Assembly (NCBI GenBank): GCA_031278605.1
Contig: JAITKB010000008.1
Location: 1-46,525 of the forward strand
DNA: 46,525 bases
Reading direction: 5' to 3'
Source: Tannerellaceae bacterium
GTDB lineage: Bacteria; Bacteroidota; Bacteroidia; Bacteroidales; Tannerellaceae
Below, piece after piece: positions 1 through 7,733 of this stretch (within the stretch, counting starts at the first letter, position 1; every line of letters starts with the position of its first letter). A program made the translations under genes and the position numbers. The notes beneath the pieces are model-generated. The model searched no databases, was not told the origin of the DNA, and worked only from the letters and a program-made list of their open reading frames with translations.

Positions 1-2
1 AC

Positions 3-749
3 ATGAATCTGAGCCGCGAATACGAAATCAACTACCTGAAAGAGCATGGATACGAGGCCGATTTCCGGAAGATGGAATATTCCATCAACAAAGGTCTCTG
101 GGGGACCAGCGTAGGTGGAAAGGAAACCCTGCACTCCAATCAAACCTTGCCCGAAGCCGCCTATCCTTCCCAACTTATTGCCCAGGAGGAGGAAACGCTC
201 TCCATAGATTTTGTGCGCGGGGAGATAGCCGGCGTAAACGGGGTTGCTTACAGCCGCAAGACCGATGCGATCCGCCGGGTGGAAGAGCTGGGAGCGCGAT
301 ACGCCATCGGTCGGGACATGCACATCGGCGATACGATCATCGGCATCAAAGGGCGCGTGGGATTTGAGGCGGCCGGAGCGATACTCATCATCAACGCTCA
401 TAAGATGCTGGAAAAACATACCCTTACCAAATGGCAACAGTATTGGAAAGAACTGACGGGCAATTGGTATGGTATGTTCCTTCACGAAGCGCAATACCTG
501 GAGCCGGTCATGCGGGACATGGAGGCTTTCTTGCAAAGCACCCAGCAGTACGTGACGGGGCGCGTTTTTCTCACATTGCGCCCTTACGGATACACCCTGG
601 TAGGTGTGGAAAGTGAGCACGATTTGATGAAAAGCGACTTCGGTGTTTATGGCGAAGAACAAAAGGCCTGGACGGCCGACGAAGTAAAAGGCTTCACCCA
701 GATATTGGGTAACCAGATGAAGATCTATTATAATGTAAACAAGGAATGA
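3..749 (+). CDS. argG: Argininosuccinate synthase, C-terminal part (5' truncated by window)
   Basis: ArgG joins citrulline and aspartate with ATP to make argininosuccinate, the penultimate step of arginine synthesis, in the cytoplasm. About 248 residues are present, roughly the last 60% of a ~400-residue enzyme. The reading frame is open from the window edge, so the first ATG here is an internal methionine and not a start. Family signatures visible are SINKGLWGTSVGG near the beginning, GRDMHIGDTIIGIKGRVGFEAA in two adjoining blocks near residue 105-125, and WYGMFLHEAQYLEPVMRD near residue 155. The stop codon overlaps the argC start by 4 bp (ATGA), so argG and argC are translationally coupled. 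Identification is secure; the missing N-terminus with the ATP-binding loop cannot be assessed. Confidence 0.95.
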   Translation: MNLSREYEINYLKEHGYEADFRKMEYSINKGLWGTSVGGKETLHSNQTLPEAAYPSQLIAQEEETLSIDFVRGEIAGVNGVAYSRKTDAIRRVEELGARYAIGRDMHIGDTIIGIKGRVGFEAAGAILIINAHKMLEKHTLTKWQQYWKELTGNWYGMFLHEAQYLEPVMRDMEAFLQSTQQYVTGRVFLTLRPYGYTLVGVESEHDLMKSDFGVYGEEQKAWTADEVKGFTQILGNQMKIYYNVNKE

Positions 750-1714
750 TACGAATAGGAATCATAGGGGGTGCAGGATATACGGCAGGCGAATTGATTC
801 GCCTGCTGATCAATCATCCCGATGCGGAGATTGTGTTTATACACAGTGGGAGCCACGCGGGCGATAAGGTGACGGATGTACACGGAGGGCTGTTTGGAGA
901 AACGGAGATGAGGTTTACGAGCGAGGCTCCGCTGGAGGCCGTGGACCTTGTTTTTTTCTGTAACGCTCACGGCGATACAAGGAAGTTTATCGAACGAAAT
1001 CCCTTGCCCGAGGCCTTGAAGGTGATAGATCTATCGGCCGACTATCGCATCCGGAGCCAGGAGCACGACTTTATTTACGGCCTCCCGGAACTGAATCGCC
1101 GGCAGATATGTAAGTCGAAACATGTAGCAAACCCGGGATGCTTCGCCACCTGTATACAATTGGCCGTCCTCCCGTTGGCCAAACACTTGATGTTGAACAG
1201 CGAATTGCATGTGCATGCCATCACCGGATCTACCGGCGCGGGTGTCAGGCCGGGAGCTACCACGCATTTTAGCTGGCGAAACGATAACATCTCTATTTAT
1301 AAACCCTTTGAGCATCAACACCTGGAGGAGATACGTCAGAGCCTTGTCCAACTGCAACACAGTTTCCACAGTTCCATCAACTTCATCCCGATGCGGGGGA
1401 ATTTCACGCGCGGCATATTTGCCACCACGTATATCGGCACGAAAATAGATCTGGCCGAGATACGAAGCATATACGAAACGTATTACAACGACCATTCGTT
1501 TACTTTCCTGACGGATAAAAATCCCGACCTCAAACAGGTGGTGAACACCAACAAATGCCTCCTGTACCTGCAAAAGTTTGCCGACAAACTCTTGATTGTA
1601 TCCATGATAGACAACCTCCTGAAAGGGGCCAGCGGACAGGCCGTTCACAACATGAACCTCCTGTTCGGCCTCGAAGAAACCGTAGGCTTGCATCTGAAAC
1701 CTTCCGGATTTTAG
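746..1714 (+). CDS. argC: N-acetyl-gamma-glutamyl-phosphate reductase
   Basis: NADPH-dependent reduction of N-acyl-glutamyl phosphate to the semialdehyde, third step of ornithine/arginine synthesis. The 322-residue protein starts with a Rossmann motif (GGAGYTAGEL, residues 8-17) and has the catalytic cysteine at C132 in the NPGCFAT motif. The stretch ITGSTGAGVRPGATTHFSW is typical of the Bacteroidota type. The start overlaps the argG stop by 4 bp. In Bacteroides fragilis the pathway is known to run on N-succinyl rather than N-acetyl intermediates, so the acyl group used here is uncertain; the sequence alone does not decide it. Confidence 0.95.
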   Translation: MIRIGIIGGAGYTAGELIRLLINHPDAEIVFIHSGSHAGDKVTDVHGGLFGETEMRFTSEAPLEAVDLVFFCNAHGDTRKFIERNPLPEALKVIDLSADYRIRSQEHDFIYGLPELNRRQICKSKHVANPGCFATCIQLAVLPLAKHLMLNSELHVHAITGSTGAGVRPGATTHFSWRNDNISIYKPFEHQHLEEIRQSLVQLQHSFHSSINFIPMRGNFTRGIFATTYIGTKIDLAEIRSIYETYYNDHSFTFLTDKNPDLKQVVNTNKCLLYLQKFADKLLIVSMIDNLLKGASGQAVHNMNLLFGLEETVGLHLKPSGF

Positions 1715-1759
1715 CCCCTTCGAACAATCATTTTTCATATTTATAAATTATATAGCGAA

Positions 1760-2884
1760 ATGAATCTATTTGACGTTTACCCCCTTTTCAACATAGAGAT
1801 TGTGAAAGGAAAAGGATGCCGGGTGTGGGATTCGGCAGGAAATGAGTACCTTGATTTGTATGGCGGACATGCGGTTATTTCGGTCGGACATTCGCATCCC
1901 GATTACGTGGCGGCTGTTACCGGACAAATCCGCGAGCTTGGTTTCTATTCAAATTCCGTGACGAACAGCCTGCAAAAGCAATTGGCAGGGAAGCTGGGAA
2001 GGGTTTCGGGATACGACGATTACGCCCTTTTCCTCATTAATACCGGGGCCGAAGCCAACGAGAACGCGCTGAAGCTGGCCTCTTTCCACAACGGCAAACG
2101 GCGTGTTGTTTCCTTCCGGAACTCTTTCCACGGACGCACTTCGGCCTCGGTGCGTGTAACCGACAATCCCGCCATTGTTGCCCCGGTGAACGAAGGCATG
2201 CCTGTGACTTTTCTTCCCTTGGGCGACCTCTCCCTTGTGGAGAACGAGTTGAGCAAAGGAGACGTCTCTTCGCTCATCATCGAAGGCATACAGGGCGTGG
2301 GCGGAATACAACTACCGTCCGATGAGTTCCTGCAATCCCTTGCTCGTCTCTGCTCCCGCTATGAGGTATGCCTGATACTGGATGAGGTGCAATCGGGTTA
2401 CGGACGGAGCGGGAAATTTTTCGCCCATCATTATGCCGGGATACGTCCCGACCTCATCACCGTGGGCAAGGGGATCGCCAATGGATTCCCGATGGCCGCC
2501 CTGCTTATCAGTCCGATGTTCAAACCCGTGCACGGCATGTTGGGCACTACGTTCGGGGGAAACCATTTGGCCTGTGCCGCCGCTCTTTCCGTGTTGGACA
2601 TCCTGGAGAAGGAGCAACTGATAGCAAACGCAAACGAAGTGGGGAATTATCTGATGGAGGAACTCGCCACGCTACCGGGTGTGAGGGAAATACGCGGGAG
2701 GGGACTGATGATCGGCATCGAGTTGGATGAGCCTGTGAAGGAAATTCGGCGCCGCCTGCTTTTTGAGCAAAGGGTATTTACCGGTGTAGCCGGCGCTCAC
2801 ACCATTCGCCTTCTCCCCCCGCTCTGTTTCAGCAGGGCCGAAGCCGGGGAGGCTCTGGCTCGTTTCCGGCGCGTGATGGGGTGA
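1760..2884 (+). CDS. argD: Acetylornithine (or succinylornithine) aminotransferase
   Basis: PLP-dependent class III aminotransferase converting N-acyl-glutamate semialdehyde to N-acyl-ornithine. It is 374 residues, normal for ArgD. The Schiff-base lysine is K237 in ITVGKGIANGFPMAA; the cofactor aspartate lies in LILDEVQSGYGRSG (D208, E209, Q211). NTGAEANENALK (residues 94-105) is the usual phosphate-binding segment. It follows argC after 45 bp and is probably the last gene of the argGCD operon because a strong hairpin lies 40 bp downstream. Whether the substrate carries acetyl or succinyl is open, as noted for argC. Confidence 0.93.
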   Translation: MNLFDVYPLFNIEIVKGKGCRVWDSAGNEYLDLYGGHAVISVGHSHPDYVAAVTGQIRELGFYSNSVTNSLQKQLAGKLGRVSGYDDYALFLINTGAEANENALKLASFHNGKRRVVSFRNSFHGRTSASVRVTDNPAIVAPVNEGMPVTFLPLGDLSLVENELSKGDVSSLIIEGIQGVGGIQLPSDEFLQSLARLCSRYEVCLILDEVQSGYGRSGKFFAHHYAGIRPDLITVGKGIANGFPMAALLISPMFKPVHGMLGTTFGGNHLACAAALSVLDILEKEQLIANANEVGNYLMEELATLPGVREIRGRGLMIGIELDEPVKEIRRRLLFEQRVFTGVAGAHTIRLLPPLCFSRAEAGEALARFRRVMG

Positions 2885-2923
2885 GCATTTCCCTTTCGGT
2901 CTGCTCCGGAGTGAAAACAAAAA

Positions 2924-2953
2924 GCGCCTCGTTTATCTTTATAAACGAGGCGC
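2924..2953. terminator. Bidirectional intrinsic terminator between argD and 2996-3379
   Basis: A perfect 13-bp inverted repeat (GCGCCTCGTTTAT and its complement) with a 4-nt loop CTTT. The left flank is A-rich and the right flank contains a T5 run, so it can act on both converging transcripts. Confidence 0.85.
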
Positions 2954-2995
2954 CCGGTTTTTGGAGGGGTTCACAACATCCGGCAGGAAAAAGGA

Positions 2996-3379
2996 TCATT
3001 CCACACGTTTCATCTCCATCACAATATCGCCGAAACCGGCTACCAATTCCTGTATCAACACGTCGTCTTTGAAGTAGAATGCGATTCCCATGTCAAAATC
3101 CGGGATGTTCAGATCGCCTACATACTTGTTGTTCTCCAGTTTCAGTGCGGTGGAGGTAATATCTCCCATGGGGGTGAGCAAGGTTGCTTTGGTTTCTCCG
3201 TTTTCCGTAGCGATCACGCATTTGCTATCCATGGCTCCGCCTCCGCCCATATCGGGCATGGTGTAAGTCCATTCGCCAACCATCTTTTTCAGCACATCGT
3301 CCTGTGCAGATACCGGGGGCTGTGAGGCCACAATCATGCCGACACACAAGGTAAAGAGTTTCAATACTTTTGTTTTCAT
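2996..3379 (-). CDS. Small exported protein of unknown function
   Basis: Predicted 127-residue protein. The ATG at 3379 is chosen because it begins a clear signal peptide: Lys-rich start MKTKVLKLF, hydrophobic core LCVGMIVA, and cleavage after VSAQ, about residue 23. A longer open frame extends to 3475 but would bury the signal peptide. The mature part begins DDVLKKMVGEWTY and is rich in alternating hydrophobic and polar residues, suggesting a small beta-structured periplasmic or surface protein. The VGEW start loosely resembles lipocalin-like domains, but I do not recognise the family. It is convergent with argD and shares its terminator. Confidence 0.7.
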   Translation of the reverse strand: MKTKVLKLFTLCVGMIVASQPPVSAQDDVLKKMVGEWTYTMPDMGGGGAMDSKCVIATENGETKATLLTPMGDITSTALKLENNKYVGDLNIPDFDMGIAFYFKDDVLIQELVAGFGDIVMEMKRVE

Positions 3380-3516
3380 AACAATGAGGTTTATTAAAGT
3401 TGTAAATACCTTCGAAAGATAGCGGATAAGCCCTTTGGGGGAAAACAAAATCGACCAATCAGCCGATTTTACCAACGAATCTACCCAACTAATCGCCCAA
3501 GCGGGCGTTAAGGAAA

Positions 3517-3546
3517 GGAGGTGTTCTCGCTTGCGGGAACACCTCC
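3517..3546 (-). terminator. Intrinsic terminator of the RNase G gene
   Basis: GGAGGTGTTC and its perfect complement, extended by four more pairs (one G-U type), form a hairpin 7 bp past the rng stop. On the minus strand it is followed by TTTCCTT. Confidence 0.7.
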
Positions 3547-3552
3547 GGTTAA

Positions 3553-5127
3553 TTACTTGATTTCTTTTTCTTCTTTCATATCAAGCTCGTTTCTGTCGGG
3601 GTCGTAAAACCTGTATTCCAGAAAGGCGAGATTTTGGTCGGGGATCACTTTCAATTTCCATGTATATTTCAGTTTCCACGTCCATTTCAAAGAAAAGATT
3701 CCTTTGTTCACAAATGCTGCTACATAGGGATGCAGGTGCAGGGCGAACTTCTTCACTTTGTGTTTATTTACCAGGCAGTCGATTTTCTTCTCCAAGTTAT
3801 CGGTGAAGAGGATGGAAGGTTTGGTTTTGCCTGATCCGAAACAGGTCGGACATTGTTCCGAGGTATTTACGCCCATGGCCGGGCGCACTCTTTGACGGGT
3901 GATTTGCATCAGTCCGAATTTGCTTATGGGGAGGATGTTGTGTTTGGCTCTATCGGTTTTCATCACATTTACCATGTGTTCAAAGAGTTTTTGGCGGTTG
4001 TTTGTTTCCGCCATGTCGATAAAGTCCACCACAATAATTCCGCCCAGATCTCTCAACCGGAGTTGTCGGGCAATTTCGTCGGCTGCTGCGATATTCACGT
4101 CGATGGCTGTTTTTTCTTGGGCGTCGCTTCCTTTGGAGCGATTGCCGCTGTTTACATCAATCACGTGCATAGCCTCGGTGTGTTCTATAATCAAATAGGC
4201 TCCGCTTTTGTAGGTGACGGTGCGTCCGAAGAGCGATTTGATTTGTTTGGTAATGCCAAAGTGGTCGAACATCGGGAGTTCGCCCGTGTACAGTTTCATG
4301 ATATTTTCCTGTCCGGGGGCGATCAGATTCACGTATTCGCGCACACTCTCGTAGACTTCCTTGTCGTTTACGTGAATATGCTGGAACGAGGGGTTGTAGA
4401 TATCGCGCAGAAGCGCCACCGTGCGTGCCGTTTCTTCGTAAACGAGCGCCGGGGCTTTTTTGTATTTGGCAACTTTGGCGATGTTGTCTTCCCATCGTTT
4501 CACCAGTGTTTTCATCTCCAGATCGAGGTCGGCCACGCGTTTCCCTTCCGAAGAGGTGCGTACAATGACGCTGAAGTTCCTTGGCTTGATGCTTTGGATC
4601 AACTGGCGCAGGCGTGCCCGTTCTTCTTCCGATTTGATTTTGGTGGAAACGGATACCTTGTCTGAGAAAGGGATCATCACGATGAATCTTCCGGCGAAGG
4701 AAAGTTCGGAGGTCAGTCGCGGTCCTTTCGTTGAGATGGGTTCTTTGGCAATTTGTACGAGCACTTCCTGTCCGGCCTTGAGTACGTCAACGATACTGCC
4801 GTCTTTATCCATTTCGGGCAGGATTTGTGTTTTGGCCAGGACGGGTTGTTTTTTGCTTTCGCTTAATACCTGTTTCAGAAATTTCTGTTGGGTATTAAAA
4901 TTGGATCCTAGATCCAGGTAGTGAAGAAATGCGTCCTTTTTATAACCTACATCAATGAAAGCAGCGTTCAACCCCGGCATGATTTTTTTCACTTTGCCGA
5001 GATAGATATCGCCTACGGCAAAGGCCACGTTGCGGGCTTCCTTTTGGAGTTCCACGAGGTTTTTGTCTTCCAGTACGGCGATAGCCACCTCCTTGGGGTG
5101 CACGTCTACTACTAATTCACTGATCAC
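3553..5127 (-). CDS. rng: Ribonuclease G / RNase E family endoribonuclease
   Basis: Single-strand-specific endoribonuclease for rRNA maturation and mRNA turnover. The 524-residue protein has an S1-type RNA-binding region (about residues 35-130, GDIYLGKVKKIMPGLNAAFI), then the catalytic domain. The two metal-binding aspartates correspond to D324 in IDVNSG and D368 in VVDFIDM. The zinc-link cysteines C426 and C429 (CPTC) are present. The long C-terminal scaffold of E. coli RNase E is absent, so RNase G is the better name. It lies downstream of the genes for a basic peptide and HU, on the same strand. A 14-bp hairpin sits 51-89 nt upstream of its start codon. Confidence 0.93.
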   Translation of the reverse strand: MISELVVDVHPKEVAIAVLEDKNLVELQKEARNVAFAVGDIYLGKVKKIMPGLNAAFIDVGYKKDAFLHYLDLGSNFNTQQKFLKQVLSESKKQPVLAKTQILPEMDKDGSIVDVLKAGQEVLVQIAKEPISTKGPRLTSELSFAGRFIVMIPFSDKVSVSTKIKSEEERARLRQLIQSIKPRNFSVIVRTSSEGKRVADLDLEMKTLVKRWEDNIAKVAKYKKAPALVYEETARTVALLRDIYNPSFQHIHVNDKEVYESVREYVNLIAPGQENIMKLYTGELPMFDHFGITKQIKSLFGRTVTYKSGAYLIIEHTEAMHVIDVNSGNRSKGSDAQEKTAIDVNIAAADEIARQLRLRDLGGIIVVDFIDMAETNNRQKLFEHMVNVMKTDRAKHNILPISKFGLMQITRQRVRPAMGVNTSEQCPTCFGSGKTKPSILFTDNLEKKIDCLVNKHKVKKFALHLHPYVAAFVNKGIFSLKWTWKLKYTWKLKVIPDQNLAFLEYRFYDPDRNELDMKEEKEIK

Positions 5128-5177
5128 TATAAAAAGAAGTTTTTTGTTTATGTTCAGACCTTATTGAATAATACACA

Positions 5178-5216
5178 AAGAACAAACTTAAAAGGTCACA
5201 GATTAAGTTTGTTCTT
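5178..5216 (-). terminator. 14-bp stem-loop between the basic peptide gene and rng
   Basis: AAGAACAAACTTAA and its exact complement enclose an 11-nt loop. On the minus strand it is followed by the U-rich TGTGTATTATT, so it may end the HU/basic-peptide transcript. It could equally sit in the 5' leader of rng, where it would be a candidate site for RNase G self-cleavage; the sequence does not decide. Confidence 0.6.
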
Positions 5217-5237
5217 CATAAAGCAAAAAAGGCAGGC

Positions 5238-5327
5238 TTATTTCTTCTTGTGCCTGTTCTTCTTTAGTCTTTTCTTACGTTTGTGGGTAGACATTTTATG
5301 TCTTTTCCTTTTCTTTCCGCTCGGCAT
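5238..5327 (-). CDS. 29-residue highly basic peptide, probably ribosome-associated
   Basis: A tiny ORF starting MPSGKKRKRHKMSTHKRKK and ending NRHKKK; 29 residues of which about two thirds are Lys, Arg or His. A near-identical short peptide is conserved across Bacteroidota at the same place between HU and RNase G genes, to my memory. Composition is that of a small ribosomal protein that threads into rRNA. I think it may be the small Bacteroidota-specific large-subunit protein seen in a Flavobacterium ribosome structure, but I am not certain. It lies 29 bp downstream of HU on the same strand. An internal ATG (codon 12) exists, but the first ATG gives the conserved N-terminus. Confidence 0.75.
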   Translation of the reverse strand: MPSGKKRKRHKMSTHKRKKRLKKNRHKKK

Positions 5328-5356
5328 TGTTTACTGTTTTTAGTTGATATATTGTG

Positions 5357-5629
5357 TTATTTTACTTTGTCGACAAATATTTTGGCCGGTTTAAAGGATG
5401 GAATACTGTGTTCCGGAATGATGATGGTGGTATTCTTTGAGATGTTGCGTGCTGTTTTCTGCGCTCTTTTTTTAACGATAAAACTGCCGAAGCCTCGCAG
5501 GTATACATTCTCTCCCTGGGCCAGGGAATCCTTCACCAATTCCATAAAGGCTTCCACGCTATTCAGCACGGTTTGCCTGTCTATTCCGGTATTTTTCGCG
5601 ATTTCGCGAACGATGTCTGCTTTTGTCAT
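5357..5629 (-). CDS. HU family DNA-binding protein
   Basis: 90-residue histone-like nucleoid protein that bends DNA as a dimer. The ATG at 5629 gives MTKADIVREIAKNTGID, the normal HU N-terminus; a longer frame to 5707 would add a nonsense leader running over the promoter. The alpha-helical dimerisation part (residues 1-45) is followed by RGFGSFIVKKRAQKTARN and the DNA-binding arm, ending in SFKPAKIFVDKVK. The usual arm proline after a helix-breaking position is preserved (IIIPEHSIPSFKPAK). It is followed on the same strand by the 29-residue basic peptide. Confidence 0.93.
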   Translation of the reverse strand: MTKADIVREIAKNTGIDRQTVLNSVEAFMELVKDSLAQGENVYLRGFGSFIVKKRAQKTARNISKNTTIIIPEHSIPSFKPAKIFVDKVK

Positions 5630-5672
5630 GTCTGTAAATATTAATATTAGAAGTTGATAATTTTTTGGATTG

Positions 5673-5702
5673 CAAATATATAGCATTTTCCGTATGCGCA
5701 AA
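5673..5702 (-). promoter_or_regulatory. Bacteroidota-type promoter for HU
   Basis: On the minus strand TATATTTG (5680-5673) fits the -7 consensus TAnnTTTG, and TTTG (5702-5699) lies 18 nt further upstream as the -33 element. The -7 box is 43 bp upstream of the HU start codon. Confidence 0.6.
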
Positions 5703-5760
5703 AACAAAATCTTTGCTATTTTGTTGGTTGTTGTTTTTTTAACTTTTGTGTAAAAAAAGC

Positions 5761-5794
5761 GGAGAGGACGACGTTCCGGAACGCCATCCTCTCC
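5761..5794 (-). terminator. Intrinsic terminator of the DUF6261-like gene
   Basis: A 17-bp stem (GGAGAGGA...ACGTTCC against its complement) with two positions that pair as G-U only in the minus-strand RNA, followed on the minus strand by a run of seven T. A second GC-rich hairpin (CCGCCGG / CCGGCGG, 5803-5825) lies between it and the stop codon. Confidence 0.8.
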
Positions 5795-5855
5795 TTCCGA
5801 TTCCGCCGGGTTCCCCCTCCGGCGGTTCGGCGGTCAAAGGATTCTTTTTAGTGAT

Positions 5856-7034
5856 TTATCCTTCGCTCATGGTGTAGGGATATTTTACGCCGGTGAGTAC
5901 GGCTGCCAGGTCTTCGCCCTTGTATACGGCGGCCGGGGCGAGGTCGCTATCGGGGAAGGGTTTGACGAAGAAGGTATAGCTGTCGGGCGCGTTTACGATG
6001 AGGCCGATGGGTGCGCCTTCGGCATCGCAGAGGAAGTCGGCGACCGGGTAGTTTTCGACCAGTTCCGCATTGCCGGGGTTGGTGATTTGCAGGATGCCGT
6101 TCCGGGCTACGGGGTAGAGGGCAAGGGCGAAGGCTTCGGCGTCGGCGGCGAGCAGCGACATCTGCGTGCCGCAGTTGGGGATGGAGACGCTTTCCCCCAG
6201 GATCTCCTGGGCGGAGATTTCCAAAACGGGGATATCGGGAACGTTTTCTTCGGGGGTTTCTTCGTTGTCGGAGGGTTTGTCTTTCCCCGGGGTGTATTTC
6301 GGGTTACGGCGCGAGTAGATCGTTTCGTACTGGTGGATATAGGAGTTGACGAAGCGGATGATGCCCGATAGCAACAGGCTCACTTCGGGATCTTTCTGGG
6401 TTTGCATTTCGTTGGTACGGTAGAAGACGTTCAGGGCGTCGGCCAGGTTGGCGAACTCGATGTCGACCGATTTCCGGGCTTCGCTCAGGGTGCCTTCGTC
6501 TTTTTCTTCTTCTTCTTCGTAGGCCCGGTCGGCGTAGAGGGCCATGAAGTTGTCGTTATCCTGGCGGAGGCGATCCACGGCCGTATCGGCGCCCACGAGC
6601 GTAACCAAGGGGCTGTACTTGGCCGACTTGAGGTCCTGTATCAGGTTGAAGATCATGGCCGAGGCCTCGGTCATGGGGGAGCGATTGATGTACGGGTAGT
6701 TCTTCATGACCCGAACGAGGGTTTCCGCTGCCGTCTGGACGTTCGGCGTATTGCTGTAGGTGCCCGCTTCGAGGATCAGGTTCAAGGCCCGGTAGGATTT
6801 CTTGCGTCCCTTATGGGAATCGTTGATGGAACGCGTATTTTCTTTCCTCAGGAACCGTTTGTAGATGGCGTCTTCGCGGAGGAAGGCGTTGTGGAAGTTG
6901 TCCCACGAAGGCACGATGGCGGCGGGCTTCAGCGTCAATGGAAGAATGTGGTGGTCGATGATCTCAAAAAAGTCGAAATGCTCGGCATTACGAAGTCTTC
7001 GCGTCAGTGAGGGATGGAAGATAATCTGTTTCAT
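5856..7034 (-). CDS. DUF6261-like protein with extra C-terminal region
   Basis: 392 residues, no signal peptide or membrane segment. The first ~250 residues (MKQIIFHPSLTRRLRNAEHF, then a helix-rich body) resemble the Bacteroidota family DUF6261, whose function is unknown. Features visible are an acidic run EEEEEKDEG near residue 173, a helical block up to about residue 245, and a charged Pro/Glu-rich linker (GKDKPSDNEETPEENVPDIP, ~250-270). A C-terminal ~120-residue part follows that looks like a separate beta-rich domain. It stands alone: a terminator follows it and a repeat array lies upstream. The family assignment is from memory of its N-terminal pattern and is moderately sure; no function can be given. 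Confidence 0.7.
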   Translation of the reverse strand: MKQIIFHPSLTRRLRNAEHFDFFEIIDHHILPLTLKPAAIVPSWDNFHNAFLREDAIYKRFLRKENTRSINDSHKGRKKSYRALNLILEAGTYSNTPNVQTAAETLVRVMKNYPYINRSPMTEASAMIFNLIQDLKSAKYSPLVTLVGADTAVDRLRQDNDNFMALYADRAYEEEEEKDEGTLSEARKSVDIEFANLADALNVFYRTNEMQTQKDPEVSLLLSGIIRFVNSYIHQYETIYSRRNPKYTPGKDKPSDNEETPEENVPDIPVLEISAQEILGESVSIPNCGTQMSLLAADAEAFALALYPVARNGILQITNPGNAELVENYPVADFLCDAEGAPIGLIVNAPDSYTFFVKPFPDSDLAPAAVYKGEDLAAVLTGVKYPYTMSEG

Positions 7035-7203
7035 ATTGTATTATTTTATTTATGGGTGAATGGTTTGTTTTTTATGTATGCGATGCAAATATAGTGAAAC
7101 AATTTTTCTACCGAACTAAAAACTATTAAAAATGTATAATTGAGAGGAAAAATTTCCAACAAGAACTTCCCCGCGGCCTGCGGCAGGGTTTTGTCTCGGT
7201 GAC

Positions 7204-7640
7204 GGGGGGTGTTCCGGGGGTGATTGGGGGTCTTGCAAAATAGCAAAACCCTCGTGTACCCCTTGAGGGCGTTTTTGCAAAACAGCAAAACCTTCCTGTA
7301 GGGGTACACGAAGACTTTGCTATCGTGACAAAGCCCTCCTGCACCCCTAGGGGAGGTTTCCGAAAAAAAAAAAAAACCTCCTGCACCCCCAATCGAGCGT
7401 TTCTGCAAAATGACAAACCCTCCTGCACCCCTGCGGGAAGGTTTTGCAAAACGGCAAGACCTTCCTGCACCCCTACGGGAGGTTTTTGCAAAACGGCAAG
7501 ACCCTCCTGCACCCCTACGGGAAGGTTTTGTCATTTTGCAAAAACGCCCTTGAGGGCTACACGAGGGTTTTGCCGTTTTGCAGAACCCCCCCGCAGGGGT
7601 ACGGGAAGGTTTTGTCATTTTGCAAGACCTTGCCGCCGTC
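7204..7640. repeat. Array A: about nine 42-bp palindromic units
   Basis: Tandem array filling most of the gap between 7035 and 7733. CTGCACCCC recurs at 7339, 7381, 7423, 7465 and 7507, exactly 42 bp apart, and the flanking inverted units keep the same phase (for example GGGCTAC at 7554 and GGGGTAC at 7596). Each unit has a hairpin (ACCTTCC against GGGAAGGT) and a GTTTTGCAAAAC-type palindrome. Units at the two ends are inverted relative to each other: 7233-7282 is complementary to 7534-7582 with few mismatches. An A14 run (7363-7376) interrupts one unit. Open frames across it encode only the repeat and are not genes. Confidence 0.9.
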
Positions 7641-7660
7641 TCGGCGTTTGCAAAAAAAAA

Positions 7661-7696
7661 AAAGCCGGACAAAGACCGCGGGGTCCGTCCGGCTTT
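7661..7696 (-). terminator. Intrinsic terminator of the PUL operon
   Basis: AAAGCCGGAC and its exact complement GTCCGGCTTT with an inner GACC/GGTC helper stem, followed on the minus strand by a T12 run (A12 at 7652-7663 on the plus strand). It lies 37 bp past the GH120 stop. Confidence 0.9.
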
Positions 7697-7733
7697 CGAA
7701 AAAAAAACTAATTCAACTTAAAACATGGAGCAG

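Noticed and set aside
3379-3475. Longer start for the small exported protein
   Set aside because: It would place about 32 residues before an evident signal peptide.
7046-7711. Overlapping open frames on both strands across array A with repetitive Lys/Pro/Cys/Ser-rich products
   Set aside because: The proteins are just the 42-bp (14-codon) repeat read in frame; frames exist on both strands and no start, homology or codon bias supports them.
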